DNA of 64,000 bases from Phellopilus nigrolimitatus (Eukaryota; Basidiomycota; Agaricomycetes; Hymenochaetales; Hymenochaetaceae), in NCBI GenBank assembly GCA_021029095.1, contig JAJOHG010000025.1, positions 186,001-250,000 of the forward strand, read 5' to 3'. The notes beneath the pieces are model-generated. The model saw nothing but the letters and a program-made list of their open reading frames with translations, had not been told where the DNA came from and searched no databases. Positions 13,033 to 23,972 of this stretch are shown piece by piece. The position numbers and the translations under genes were made by a program. Position 1 is the stretch's first letter; the number at the start of each line of letters is the position of its first letter.

Positions 13033-14975
13033 TCAAGCCTCTATCAGCTTCTTGCGAATCGCTTTGAGTTTTGTGAGAGCCTTGCTAAGGAAAAACAGGC
13101 CAGCTTCAGCTTCACTTTTCCCCACCAGCGAAACGCCGAAAGCTCTGTTATCATAGCCAGCTCGGATGAAGCTTACGATAACGTCCGAGAAATCATTCCC
13201 AAGGATAGGAGGGACTCTCTCCTTCACATGCTCAATGAGAAGCTCTGACCTTTTCTCCGCCCGTTCTTTGGCATTTAGCCCCTTCCACATCTCGAGACTC
13301 TCTTCCAGAGGAAGGAGGTTATTGTCATGAACGTAGTCCGGGTCTCGCATATCGCCCTTCCAGACAAGCAAGGACCTCCAAAGAGCAACCTCGAATAGGC
13401 AGACGCCGAGGCTGTAGATATCGTCCTGCGCTCGATACGGGTCAAACCGCCTTTCAGGACTCAGTGCGCTGATTCCCTGATCTCGAGGATGAATGTAGAT
13501 GCGGCGCCTGGAAAGAGCTTCTTCATAAGGCTCCAAGCTCGTTTCACCATCGTCTGTGCGTGCGAACTGTAATGAAGAAAGATATGGATGTCCCAGTTTG
13601 TAAGGGAATCGGTCGCGTTCGGTCATAGTCAGGGGCTCGACGACGACAATAGTCTCAGGATGAATGCGTTTGTGAACAAGTCCGAGCGAGTGAACAACCA
13701 GAAGCCCAGTTACTAGATGTATCGCGAACTCGACACGATCGGCCAGTGGATGAAGAGGATTCAGTGAACGCTCGTCCATGAGTAAACGGCGGAGAGTCAC
13801 AGGGAACGGGTTGGATGCAGGAGGAAGTTTGAATAGAAGATCGCATCCATTCCCGGGGCTTGTCACTATGATGGGGCAACAACGAAGCACGTCACCTTCT
13901 GGCCTATGCGTAAGAAACACCTTTGAATACGAACTCTCCTCAGCAAAAAAACGAGCAATCTTCAGCGCTTCCTCTTTGTAACGCCTGTACGGAAGCACGA
14001 GGCCCTCCCACCGGGGGATGATTAAGCAATTATTATACTCAGGCAAATCTGCGCCTCCAGGAACATCGGATTTGGGCTTTAAGGATGCGTGCGTAAATGC
14101 ATATTCCCGTAGCCGCGTGCCCTTCATATAAGAATCAACCATACGTTGGTCTGTATACTGGTACTGAGACCACGGAAACCCGATACTGATCTCTGCGATC
14201 GGCATTTCAGTCCGGAGACGCTCTTTAGCAGAAGCAACAAGCTGCATGAATTGTGTCTCGCGTCCTATAGCTCTGGTACCACGGGGAATAGTCAAGGAGG
14301 GAGCTCCTCTAGACTCCGCAAGGCATTTCCAAGAGAGCTCTTTTCTAGCTGCTATCAGATCCTCGGCTTTAGACTTAATAGCTTTGTCGCCATACGATAT
14401 AAATCCGGTTCTGCCAATGACTGAAAGGCTCTGAAGAAAGTTATTTTATACATCCGAGAATACTTGAATCAAAATACGAGAAAACTCACCCTTCCTTGGC
14501 CCTCCAACCATTGTCGCTTCTTCTCTTTCTTCTTTGACTCGGAATCCGCGGCCTTCTTTTCTCCTTCTTCCTCCTCCTCCTCCTTCTCCTCCTCTTCAAC
14601 CAAAGCCTCTTCTTCGGACTGCCAAAGCGCAGACGTATCCTCTTCGACGTCAGCCGTTGGAGGCTTTTCTGTGAACTTGACGGAAAGACGACGAGACCAG
14701 TCCGTAACTCGTTCCTTGTACTGTTGTGTGAGTTCTTCAGCGAGTTTGATGTCCGATTTAAGTGCCTCTATCCTATCCGAAGGCATCGACGAGCTTTTGC
14801 AGATCCCGTCGGCGACGACCTTCCAATATTTGAGATGGGCTTCCGCACGTCGTAACTTCTCCTGATGCTTTTGCACTGTACGGCGAGCGGTACAAAGTCG
14901 ATGGCCTTGCTCCACGATTTCCTTGGATATCTTGATGAGTGCGGCAAGGCCAATGGCAGAGCTGACTGTCTCCAT
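13033..14975 (-). CDS. HeLo/MLKL-like helical domain plus pseudokinase (H)
   Basis: Two exons, complement(join(13033..14430,14490..14975)), 627 residues from ATG 14975. Residues 1-~110 are predicted helical (METVSSAIGLAALIKIS, an amphipathic start, then a charged coiled-coil-like run ending near YKERVTDWSRRL). An acidic/Lys-rich linker follows. The rest is kinase-fold: the catalytic loop is VHKRIHPETIVVV, with no HRD Asp, and the DFG site reads LGHPYLSS, so catalysis is not expected. Further on are DDIYSLGVCLFEVALWRSL and a final module IVSFIRAGYDNRAFGVS. This matches fungal HeLo-type helical-plus-kinase-like proteins linked to HET-s/NLR cell-death systems; the identification is from memory of the family pattern. 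By analogy with MLKL it could be a membrane-acting death effector; that is inference. An upstream exon (~15053-15160) may extend the N terminus in phase, but its frame is interrupted further upstream. Confidence 0.75.
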
Positions 14976-14990
14976 TCTCTGGGACAAATA

Positions 14991-15880
14991 ATGTTTTGTT
15001 ATCGAACGTCAGACTTCATTGTTCAAGGTTTACTTACAGGTAGGACCTTGGAGGATTCGTCAAGGACGAGCGGAAAGGTTCGGAGGAAGGCGATCTTGAG
15101 TCGCTGAGACGAGAGCAGGGAGCTAGACCTTCTCCAAGACGAGGCTGATCTTCGCGAGTGATGGAATGGTACTCATTGATGAGTCGATGATCATGCCGTT
15201 GCAATCGCCGCCGTTTCAATTGAGTCCTCCTCATCTTCTTGTTGTGAGTAACTATGTAGCTGTCGGCCCGAAAATAATCGTCTTACGTAAGTAGATAACA
15301 GGGCACCCATATTGGCCTACAAGGATCATTGGTAAAACCTTAATTCTACAACACGAAAACAAGGGATCTACTTGAGGAATTGAGATGGAAATAAATATTA
15401 AGAGTTCGGCATCAAATCTCAGAATCCGCCTCGATTGAGACAAAGCACACATGCGAGCCGCAACAACAGAGGACATCTTTGCGCGTAAAACTGTTGATTA
15501 GACGGACGCAAATCCGGCAGAGCCTGGCGTGTCGTGATTCGGCGAGGGAGCTAATCATGTTGCGATAGAGGGGAATTATGCATACTCAACTCTATGTGTG
15601 CTATGTCATCGATGCATGTTATATTATCTAATCTATGGCCGATACGCGAAAGTGTAGATTATGCATTTTCAGTGAATATTCGACATTTGCGCCATGGAAG
15701 AGGCCTGTCTGTACATTATATAAGTTTTTGTTTTGGCGAATGTTGGAATATTGCGTTTTTTATTAGTAATTAAGAGCTATGGTGTGCTATACGTGCGCGG
15801 AAGAGATACATGTCGGCAGTTGAACTGTAAATGCAGTATGGTCCCGCAGATCTACCTTACCGGTTTCTGTTGTTGCATCA
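14991..15880 (-). other. upstream region of H with possible extra 5-prime exons
   Basis: On the minus strand an open stretch near 15053-15160 (SSLLSSQRLKIAFLRTFPLV, then LDESSKVLP) ends in a good donor. It would splice in phase to the codon before ATG 14975, suggesting a longer N-terminal helix bundle. Further upstream (MSTIPSLAKISLVLEK) the frame is off by one. Either the annotated start is 14975 or the 5-prime end is damaged. From ~15480 to 15880 nothing is recognised. Confidence 0.4.
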
Positions 15881-15887
15881 TATTAAA

Positions 15888-16775
15888 CACTTCAGGCACC
15901 CCCCTACAGAGGACCTAATAGGTATAACTCTCCCCAAGAGGGTTTGGCCTATTAGGTCCCCTTTTTCAGTGGCATTCCCAAGGGGTGTGGGTTTTCCCAG
16001 AGGTCTGGATTTTCCCAATTTCGGGAATTCCCCAGACTGATCTCAGGGTCTCTGGGAAAACCCAGCCATGGGTAATCCCATAGCTTGTCACTGGCTGTCA
16101 GGGGGTCCTGGTTTGGGAATTCCCCAATAAATAGACCTAATTATAGCAGTTTTTTCTTTGCTGCATAGTATACATATACTGGATTCTATAGTACAAATTA
16201 GAGCCCAAACCACAGCTTGATCTGGCCTGGGATACCAGGGGTTTAGTACAAACTAGGTCAGAGGCAGGGGTCAGTCAGGACATCATTCCTCTGACAAAAT
16301 ACAGGGAATTGAGCCACAATGTATATTCAGGCTTTCTTTTTATTGTACATGTCAATATGCCATACCACAAGGATAAGTTCTCTTTCTAAAACTCTCATGG
16401 TAAAGTTGTAGACATATTGCACAGACTCATTTTAGAACAGTATAAAAGAAAACATGTTGGATTGCACAACTTATATCCTAAGATACAGATAACATTATCC
16501 TGACTGTACGGCACTATACAATTTTACTATGTGATTATATGTAGTTATATGAGGCATTTTCAAGCTTGGGAACTCCCAGCATGGGTATTCCCAAGCTTGG
16601 AAAATCCCAGCATGGACATTCCCAAGACTGGGAACTCCCAACATGGACATTCCCAAGATTGGGAAATCCCAGCATGGGTCTTCCCAAGCTTGGGAAGTCC
16701 CAACACTGGGAACTCCCAAGTTTGGGAGATCCCAGCTTGGGCATTCCCAAGCACAGGATTTCCCAGCTAGACAAA
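15888..16775 (+). repeat. element 1 left terminal inverted repeat with TGGG...CCCA minisatellite
   Basis: The terminus begins CACTTCAGGCACCCCC and contains a small hairpin (GACCTAATAGG ... CCTATTAGGTC). Imperfect units of the form TTCCCAAGCTTGGGAA / TCCCAGCATGGG repeat from ~16556 to 16765. Nearly the whole stretch is repeated inverted at the right end, with only a few differences in the first 200 bp. Open frames here are repeat translations, not genes. Confidence 0.9.
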
Positions 16776-17489
16776 GCATACTTAGGATAAGTCTTTCACA
16801 CCTTAAAATTCAATGCATTATAATAAGACAATATTACAGGTGGGTGTAGGAGCTGTACAAGATTACCTGGGTGCTAATTACCACATTTCCAGACGTGATA
16901 ATTTTAAAGTTTCACTATATGGCTGCTGGGGCTGCAGCAGGTTCTAATTGGCAGTCCCGGCAGTCCGGCATGACCCTGGCCTACTCCAAAAGTGGTTGGC
17001 AGTTGCATGATGTTGCGCACTGCCCGCCTTCTCTTGTTATAGGAATTATTTGTATTTGTAATATCAATGCCCACCCTTCGCTAGCGGGTCGTAAAATCAG
17101 CCTAGACCAATTCAGGCACCCTGCGGACACCCCCGATTGATCGCACCCCTGCTTTTTTGGGCGGCTGGCCGACGCGATCCCGACGCGCATCACGTCATTC
17201 CCCGATGCTCCCGCCGCGACAGCGAGCTTTGCTTTTTTTCTTCCTGTTTGCTTTTGTATTCATTACCTATCCATTCAGATTATAATACTACAAGAATTAT
17301 TCATTTACGCTATACATTCTAAAAGGGGGCGGGGAGCGCTCGCTCACCCGCACGCCGCCACCCGCCACCTGGCCTGCCCATCGCGTCGGGCCCTCGGGCC
17401 CGTTCATCCCTCCGCCTGCTGCGTGTTGCCCTGTATCCCTGCGCGTCGTCCCGCATTTCTGCACTCACTACCGACCGACTGCCCACACT

Positions 17490-18516
17490 CCCTGACCAAC
17501 CCGCCGTCTCTTGCCGTGGTCTTCGCGTACGGGTTGAAACGGAAAAGAACAAGCTTGTTGGTAAACGGGTTCTTGTGCTGCGTCCAGGGGCGCTTGTGGA
17601 TCTTCGGTCTCGCGGGGCGTACAATGGCCTGGATCTCCGAGCTGTTGATGAGGCATGTAATGTCGGGGTTCGCGATCTTGGCGGTCGAAAGGAAGTAGTC
17701 GTTCTTCTGGACGGCGGCGGTGTCGGATGTGCCGAGACCTCGTCGAGGCGAGCAGACGCACTCTCGGTCCAGATGACAACACACCCGAGATGGTCACCCG
17801 GCGCGAGCTAAAGGATATTGAGGCGCGTGACGTTGACGAGCTCGACGCCGGGGAGGATGTGGAACGCCTTGACAACGCCGTTGTCCTCGGAGTAGACGAC
17901 GAGAGGGCCACGGCACTGGCGCTGGCGGTAGTCACGCAGCTTGCCCTTGCCCGCGCGGAGCCTGCGGGAGGAGGAGACCTTCTGCACGTCGGCGTATGCA
18001 CTGAGCGCGGTGAAAAGCGCGACGGCCTTGGTGAGCGACTCGGCAGCGGCAACGAGGAGGGGCACCTCCTCGGCCTGCTCGATGCGGTGACCGCGCGTCC
18101 TCGCGCGCATGGGGAGCGCGGAGGAGGCGAGCGCGGAGACGACGGCGAAGCGGCACTGGTTCTGGTACCTTGACGTGCCAGCGGCGCCAGACCATGGTCG
18201 GCACGAACATGCGCCCGCCGCGACACATGTTGTCAAAGGCGGCCTGGCCGGAGCGAGCCGCCGACGCGCGGGATACGCGCGACGGTGCGGCCCGTACCCC
18301 AAGACTCGGCGCTGGTCTGGTGGACGGCCTTCTTGCTCACCGCGTACGGCTGGCGCTTGTTCTTCGCAATGCTCTCTGAAAAGACCGTTAGGAATCGGCT
18401 CTTTCACTTGAAAAGCCGTTGGGTAGAAAACTTACTGTGCACCTGCTGGACCACGTCGAGACGAATGGGCGTCGTCAGGACATCCGGAAAGAGCGACAGC
18501 GAGCAGGTGGCGACGA
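17490..18516 (-). pseudogene. captured fragment of 60S ribosomal protein uL4 (RPL4)
   Basis: Minus-strand translation across three frames follows uL4: [119 protein letters not shown]. Several frameshifts and a stop after RLNIL break it, and both gene ends are missing. A 59-nt GT-AG intron (18377-18435) lies exactly in phase between VVQQVH and the KSIAKN segment, so the piece was copied from genomic DNA and not from mRNA. It sits inside element 1 and cannot encode a working protein. Confidence 0.85.
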
Positions 18517-18735
18517 TGCGCCGTTGCAATTCGCCGGCGTCGCGATCCCGACGAGGTCGGACCCGTGTGCTCGTTCAACGAGCTGCAAATGATCCCGCGT
18601 GTAAGCGATCTGGGAAGCGGGTACGCGCGAGCATACGTGTCGTCGCGCTGAGCGCCACGGACATGCCGCTGCAGTTCGTCAACGTCGCAATCCCGACGAA
18701 CAAGGCGCGCTACGCGGTCGGCCTCGCACGCAAGA
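18514..18735 (+). pseudogene. captured fragments of 40S ribosomal protein uS2 (RPS0/RPSA)
   Basis: Two short pieces in the same orientation read APLQFAGVAIPT (from 18514) and, better, VVALSATDMPLQFVNVAIPT followed by KARYAVGL (~18637-18735). They match the conserved uS2 segment in which a VIALTDTDSPL-like run precedes VDVAIPTNN. A third inverted piece lies at ~21415-21535. The repetition suggests duplication inside the element after capture. The family call comes from this short signature only. Confidence 0.6.
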
Positions 18736-20110
18736 AGAGCGGAAAAGGTAGTGAGGGGTCTGCGCGTGCATCCAATGGTATTGAAGCGTCGCTGAGGCCT
18801 TTCCCGCGCATTCTCAGTATGACGAGGCAGCGCGGATGTCGTCTGCTGGATTCGAAGCGTGCCGCGTTTGCACGCGAGACGTGTCGGCTGTGAGAGGGAG
18901 GCTGCGACAGAGGGAGACCGCAAGAGAGAGAGACCGAGAGAGAGAGAGAGACCGCAAAAAAGGGATACCGTGCGGGAGCGCCCTGCACTGTAAGCGAGAG
19001 AGAGCGGCCACACAAGAAAAGACTGTGCGTGTCGTGTCTACACACAGGGACACGGCCGTGCGTGCTGCACAAGCCGCTGGCACGCCCTGGAGCGGCCCTG
19101 ACTGCACGAAAGGGTCTGAAAAAGACATCAGAATGTCATTATAAGTAGATAAAAGGTTTTTTGTACTTACCTGAGGGTCTTGCTGTGCTGTTGAGGTCGT
19201 GGACGTCGTTGTTGTCGTCGACAAGCGACATCAAGACGACATCCGCGACTTTCGGCACTTCCCGCGCGGTGCTCGTGCACTTGCTCCTGAGCGCACCTTG
19301 TTTGATTTATACAACATCCAATACACCATTGTTGACCTCGATTTTTTCTGAGGGATCAAGTATATACTATCACTACATGCTAAAAAAATTATAGCATCTC
19401 GATCTTTCTGGATGTCCTCAAAGTAAGCATACAATTACGCATTTCCCATGTAAAACCTTATTTTTGCAGTTTCACTAATTATTTTCTACAGTTTGATCAA
19501 GTGAACGGATTGAGGCGGTTCTTTTTTAAAATAAAACTATGCGACTAGTATAAAATTATCTGTGTGTCCGATGAGTTGTGGGAGAAGCAGAAATATGCTA
19601 TCTCGAAAACAGTGTTTTGGAGCATGAACAGCGTGTACATTATATGGTAAACTTGTCTTGCCTAACTCAAATACACACACTCTCACCCATTTCTTCTAAA
19701 TCTCCAATATAACACCTGGAAAACATTTATTTATATGTAAATATGTATTCCCCAAATTATCAGAATTTATGAAGCTGAGGAAGAATTAAAATAAGACAAA
19801 CAAAGGCCGTTTCGGACCTAGATTCACTAAAATGACATGAAATCATGCGCATTTTAACTTTTGAGTGCCGACGAGCACCGTCTTCAGCCTAAAGTTTTTA
19901 ATTTGCACCAACCTTACTTATAGCTACTAGTATGCAAAGTTTGAACTTTGTAGATCAAATTTTCTAATTTATAAAAATCTAAAACGTTGGGTGTTTTGGT
20001 ATTGAGAGCACCTCACCGGTGTCGATTCCGTTATAAGTTACAATATACTTCATCCTGGTTCTCCTAAAAACATAAATAGATGCATTATAGTGTAATATAA
20101 ATATTAAATA
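18736..20110. other. element 1 interior: AG-rich tract, then AT-rich spacer
   Basis: 18736-19230 is GC-rich with a GAGA tract near 18925-18955 and no recognisable protein; it may be more captured exon or UTR. From ~19240 to 20110 the DNA turns AT-rich with no gene. The abrupt composition change marks a join between unrelated pieces. Confidence 0.5.
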
Positions 20111-20220
20111 TTTTTTAGCATTTTAATGCTGCGCCGAGCAGGCAGAAATGAATATACTTTTGTCCTTTCCTTCGAGCCACAGCGTCGGCATCAACCCGGC
20201 AAAGCAAATCATTACTCGAT

Positions 20221-21400
20221 TTGGGGCGTGGATCAGTGCCGACGATGACACGTCGTTTTCTTCCTCGACGTCGTCTGCTACGTCGTCTCCGTCTCTCTCT
20301 GGCTTGCCGCGTGGTCACCTGTTGCTCGCTCTCGCTCCTCTGTATCCTTACACGGCTCGTCTCAGACTCCTCAAGATCGCTGCTGCGCGCCTGCATCGTC
20401 CCCTGCTACTCGCCAGCCGGAGGCTTTCTTCTGTCAGTCTGATGCCCCCGACTCGCCTCAGCCGTCGCAGGACGACAGTGCTTCGGGGCCCTCTCGCAAG
20501 CGTCCCAGGACAGACATGAGCAGAAGTTGCTAAAAAACGTCTCAAGCTTCCTGTATACGCACCCCGGCGCGGCGGGGAACCGCAGGACAACGTTCGAAGC
20601 GTAGCATGTCGCGCCGGCGCAGCGGACGCCCCGCGCGTCAGTTGTGCGGCGTGAAGGTGCCCACGCCATGTTCCTGTGCATCCTTGAGGTGGGCATCCGC
20701 CCCGGAGGCGTTCCGTGCGAGCCGGCAGACGGAGGCGCGCGCGAGCGCTTCGGGCGTCCAGTAGCCCACGCACACGTCGACAGTGACCGTGTCCGTGTCC
20801 GTCGCGAGGCGCTGCGTCGGATATGGCGGGCTCGATGCGCACGGAGCCGTGCGCGAGCCGCACGAGAGCACGTAGAGCCCCTCGGCGGGAGCGCGAAGGA
20901 AACCTGCGAGTGGTACGGCGGGGCGTCCATTTTTTTCCTTGGCCGGAAGGTCTTGGGTGAGTGAGTGTTGCGCTTTCAGGTCGACTTGGAGAGGCGCTGA
21001 CGAACGCAAGGAGGCGCGCGCTCACCACGACCGCACCGCTGCCCAGAACTCCCGGGACAAGCGCAAGGCGCAGTACACCGCCATGGAGTGCCGCATCGCC
21101 GAGCTCAAGGAGGAGAATAGGCTGCTCAGGGCGGGTATGCATACTTCTGACTCCAAGCAACGCACGGATGACAGAAGACAGGAGGAGGAACTGGAGCGTG
21201 AGAAGGTGCACGAGAGGGAGAACACAGAACTTAAAGAGAGGATCAAGTCCCTCGAGAAGGGTTGGGAGGCTGTAATGAAGGTCTTCGCTATCAAGGGCTT
21301 CCGACACCTTCCACATCTACTCCTACTGGCTATCCATCGAACACGTCGCCGTCTCCCTCTAATTCGACAACCACTTTCCCTGTTCTCGTCCCCTACTTTT
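20221..21400 (+). pseudogene. captured bZIP transcription-factor gene pieces (HAC1-like)
   Basis: Two plus-strand blocks belong together. 20221-20520 ends in a Ser/Pro/Asp-rich run followed by GPSRKRPRTDM. From ~20984 the second block has DERKEARAHHDRTAAQNSRD, KRKAQYTAMECR and the leucine-zipper-like IAELKEENRLLRAG, then a Glu/Arg coiled coil and a Ser/Thr/Pro-rich tail. NxxAAxxSRxxR is the bZIP DNA-contact signature, and a KRPR...M run before the basic region is typical of fungal HAC1/CREB-like factors. An unrelated minus-strand fragment lies between the blocks, and the canonical Asn-Arg start of the basic region reads Asp-Arg. I regard it as a dead, rearranged capture. Confidence 0.65.
20530..20975 (-). 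pseudogene. unrecognised captured exon fragment, wedged into the bZIP pieces
   Basis: Minus-strand reading includes SNVVLRFPAAPGCVYRKLET, followed by FFSNF. A clear relative lies at 22040-22200 (DVVLRLPATPGRMYRKLET, then DFNNFRHGLAVGLAFGTL). The two copies share a protein family I do not recognise. Frames break and no start or stop can be assigned. Confidence 0.45.
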
Positions 21401-21414
21401 CAATTTCCCTCTGA

Positions 21415-21535
21415 GTCTACCGTGGTCACGGTAGAAGAACGTGTCGGCCATCACGTTCCAGTCATTCTCGGGGCACCTTGTTGTTCGTCGGGATCGCGAC
21501 GTCGACGATCCGCAGTGGCACGAACGCGTCCTCGC
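21415..21535 (-). pseudogene. captured uS2 fragment, internally deleted
   Basis: Reads FVPLRIVDVAIPTNNK and then, in another frame, NDWNVMADTFFYRD. These are two uS2 blocks that in the intact protein are separated by a central segment, so the piece carries a deletion plus frameshift. It is inverted relative to the fragments at 18514-18735. Confidence 0.6.
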
Positions 21536-21559
21536 GGGCCGGGTTGCAGCGCTGCTCGC

Positions 21560-22250
21560 GCGCGTGCGTCCGCAATCTTTAGGGTGCGGGTTAGTGGCAC
21601 GGAGGGGGAGTGCGCACGGAAGAGGAGCGTGTTGGGCGCGTTGGACGTCAGCGACTGGATGGCGAAGCTCGATGTGCTCGGAAGCGCGGAGAGGGCGATG
21701 GAGGCGTTTATCGCGCTTTTGGTGGAGTTCAACTTGATTGGGACGGGAAGAGAGGAGGAGGGAGGACACATCCACTGCTCGTCTTGAGGAGCAGCTCGGT
21801 CGCGCGCGAGCTCGCGCTGCCTCCGCGGGCGTGCGACATGGAGACGGAGGTCGCGATGATCGCGCTGGATCTAATGAGTTTGAGTGAGGGGGACGTATGG
21901 TACGAGTGTGCCGGCCTGCACGTCTGCATTCTGATTTTTCTTTTCTCGTGAGCTATGTAGAACAAGTGCCGAGCAGACGAAAAGCAGACCTCTGCGGCGA
22001 TGCGTGCGTTGCTCGTCTTCAGGTCGAGTGTGCCGAACGCGAGGCCCACCGCGAGTCCGTGGCGGAAGTTGTTGAAATCCGTCTCGAGCTTCCTGTACAT
22101 GCGCCCCGGTGTGGCGGGGAGGCGCAGGACGACATCGAAGCGCAGCATGTCGCGCGGGCGCAGTGCACGCCCGTTGAACTCCTTGTGCAATTCAGACAAA
22201 CTGTTTTTCTTTCTTTCTTTCTTGAATGTTTTCCGCACCTCGATTACTTT
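21560..22250 (-). pseudogene. unrecognised captured exons
   Basis: Open minus-strand stretches encode LHKEFNGRALRPRDMLRFDV, YRKLETDFNNFRHGLAVGL and AFGTLDLKTSNARIAAEV, then after a likely intron LLLKTSSGC and further on NAPNTLLFRAHSPSVPLTR. The composition and splice-like junctions look like host coding DNA. I do not recognise the family, and the piece sits inside element 1. Confidence 0.45.
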
Positions 22251-22734
22251 TCCCCCTCTAGTTATTTTTAAGTAAAAATGTAGCCTCTCGTATACTTATG
22301 TATAATAGTTCATCTATAATATAGAAAACATTTGACCCAAAAAAGGCCCGACATTGAGAACAGTGAGCACGAGGGCGGGCAACGGTGAGCGGCTATGGTA
22401 GTGCTATCCATGAGCGAGTGTGGGCGGGCGGAAGCGGTCATTAGGAATCACGCCGGATAGTCTTAGCAAGGGATGTAAAAAAACAAATAAAGTTCTATCT
22501 TAGTCTATACTGGGAAGACGGCGGTTGCACAGCCCTCCGTTTTCAGGGTCTGCCGAAGTGTTGAGTTGGAGGTGGCATCAACCCAGAAGCTCCAAAAAAG
22601 GGCTCATATTGATTGTGTTAAGTAACTCAATCAATTTCAAATTTGTCTTATTATAATATTCTAAGTTATGAAAGGCTTGAATTTTGCCAGCATTTACAGT
22701 TTGTCTTTAATATCTTTTGACTGGCTGGGATGTC

Positions 22735-23650
22735 CTATTTTTGGGATTTCCCAAGCTTGGGAATGCCCAAGCTGGGACCTCCCAAACTTGGGAGTTCCCA
22801 AGCTTGGGAATACCCATGCTGGGAGTTCCCAGTCTTGGGAAATCCCATGCTGGGAGTTCCCAGTGTTGGGACTTCCCAAGCTTGGGAAGACCCATGCTGG
22901 GATTTCCCAATCTTGGGAATGTCCATGCTGGGATTTTCCAAGCTTGGGAATACCCATGCTGGGAGTTCCCAAGCTTGAAAATGCCTCATATAACTACATA
23001 TAATCACATAGTAAAATTGTATAGTGCCGTACAGTCAGGATAATGTTATCTGTATCTTAGGATATAAGTTGTGCAATCCAACATGTTTTCTTTTATACTG
23101 TTCTAAAATGAGTCTGTGCAATATGTCTACAACTTTACCATGAGAGTTTTAGAAAGAGAACTTATCCTTGTGGTATGGCATATTGACATGTACAATAAAA
23201 AGAAAGCCTGAATATACATTGTGGCTCAATTCCCTGTATTTTGTCAGAGGAATGATGTCCTGACTGACCCCTGCCTCTGACCTAGTTTGTACTAAACCCC
23301 TGGTATCCCAGGCCAGATCAAGCTGTGGTTTGGGCTCTAATTTGTACTATAGAATCCAGTATATGTATACTATGCAGCAAAGAAAAAACTGCTATAATTA
23401 GGTCTATTTATTGGGGAATTCCCAAACCAGGACCCCCTGACAGCCAGTGACAAGCTATGGGATTACCCATGGCTGGGTTTTCCCAGAGACCCTGAGATCA
23501 GTCTGGGGAATTCCCGAAATTGGGAAAATCCAGACCTCTGGGAAAACCCACACCCCTTGGGAATGCCACTGAAAAAGGGGACCTAATAGGCCAAACCCTC
23601 TTGGGGAGAGTTATATCTAATAGGTCCTCTGTAGGGGGGTGCCTGAAGTG
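22735..23650 (-). repeat. element 1 right terminal inverted repeat
   Basis: Reverse complement of the left repeat, ending GGGGGGTGCCTGAAGTG. The TGGG...CCCA array (22735-22980) has slightly more units than the left one, indicating expansion or contraction after insertion. Outside the array the two ends match closely. Confidence 0.9.
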
Positions 23651-23662
23651 TATTAAACGAAG

Positions 23663-23972
23663 TTACAGTTTTAAGTACTGTTTATGTACCTCTCGAAGAT
23701 TTACGAGTGCCTGATACAAGAAGAACAAGCTGACCTCCGCTTCGCTTTTGGTTCTCAAAGAAACACCAAGCGCGTCATCGTCATAACCAGCTCGGAGACA
23801 GCTCACGATTACCTCTGTAAAGCCCTCACCAAGAATAGGCGGCATCTTTTGCGTCACATGCTCGATAAGGAGCTTGGCCTTTTTACGCGCACGTTCACCA
23901 ATAGTGCCTCCCATGCCGACAGATTATCCAACAAGGGTACGAAGCTATCATCGTGAACGTAGTCTGGCTCCG
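23663..23972 (-). pseudogene. H-family pseudokinase 3-prime fragment
   Basis: Reads PEPDYVHDDSFVPLLDNLSA, then in a shifted frame KAKLLIEHVTQKMPPILGEG and IVSCLRAGYDDDALGVSL. It matches the final module of H (DPDYVHDNN ... IVSFIRAGYDNRAFGVS). It starts exactly at the inner boundary of the right duplication arm. The N-terminal helices and most of the kinase fold are absent. Confidence 0.8.

Larger units (their letters stand above)
15881..23657. mobile_element. element 1: gene-capturing TIR element (15888-23650) with 7-bp TSD
   Basis: The element runs from CACTTCAGG at 15888 to CCTGAAGTG ending at 23650 and is flanked on both sides by TATTAAA (15881-15887 and 23651-23657). Its terminal inverted repeats are ~0.9 kb. 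No transposase is visible inside. The interior instead carries broken host-gene pieces: uL4, uS2, a bZIP factor and unknown exons, some with introns. That is the structure of a non-autonomous Pack-type transposon. Element 2 has the same terminal sequence. Its insertion interrupts DNA between gene H and an H-family 3-prime fragment. Confidence 0.85.

Noticed and set aside
16556..16765. Regular short repeats resembling a CRISPR array
   Set aside because: No unique spacers, eukaryotic context, units are palindromic minisatellite repeats in a transposon end.
16531..16779. Overlapping frames with GNSQ/WEFPSLG-like repeats (also at 22668-23043)
   Set aside because: Translations of the TGGG...CCCA minisatellite on both strands, not proteins.
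17319..18407. Several long overlapping open frames on both strands in GC-rich DNA
   Set aside because: Only a stitched minus-strand reading matches a protein (uL4). The others are GC-rich shadow frames.
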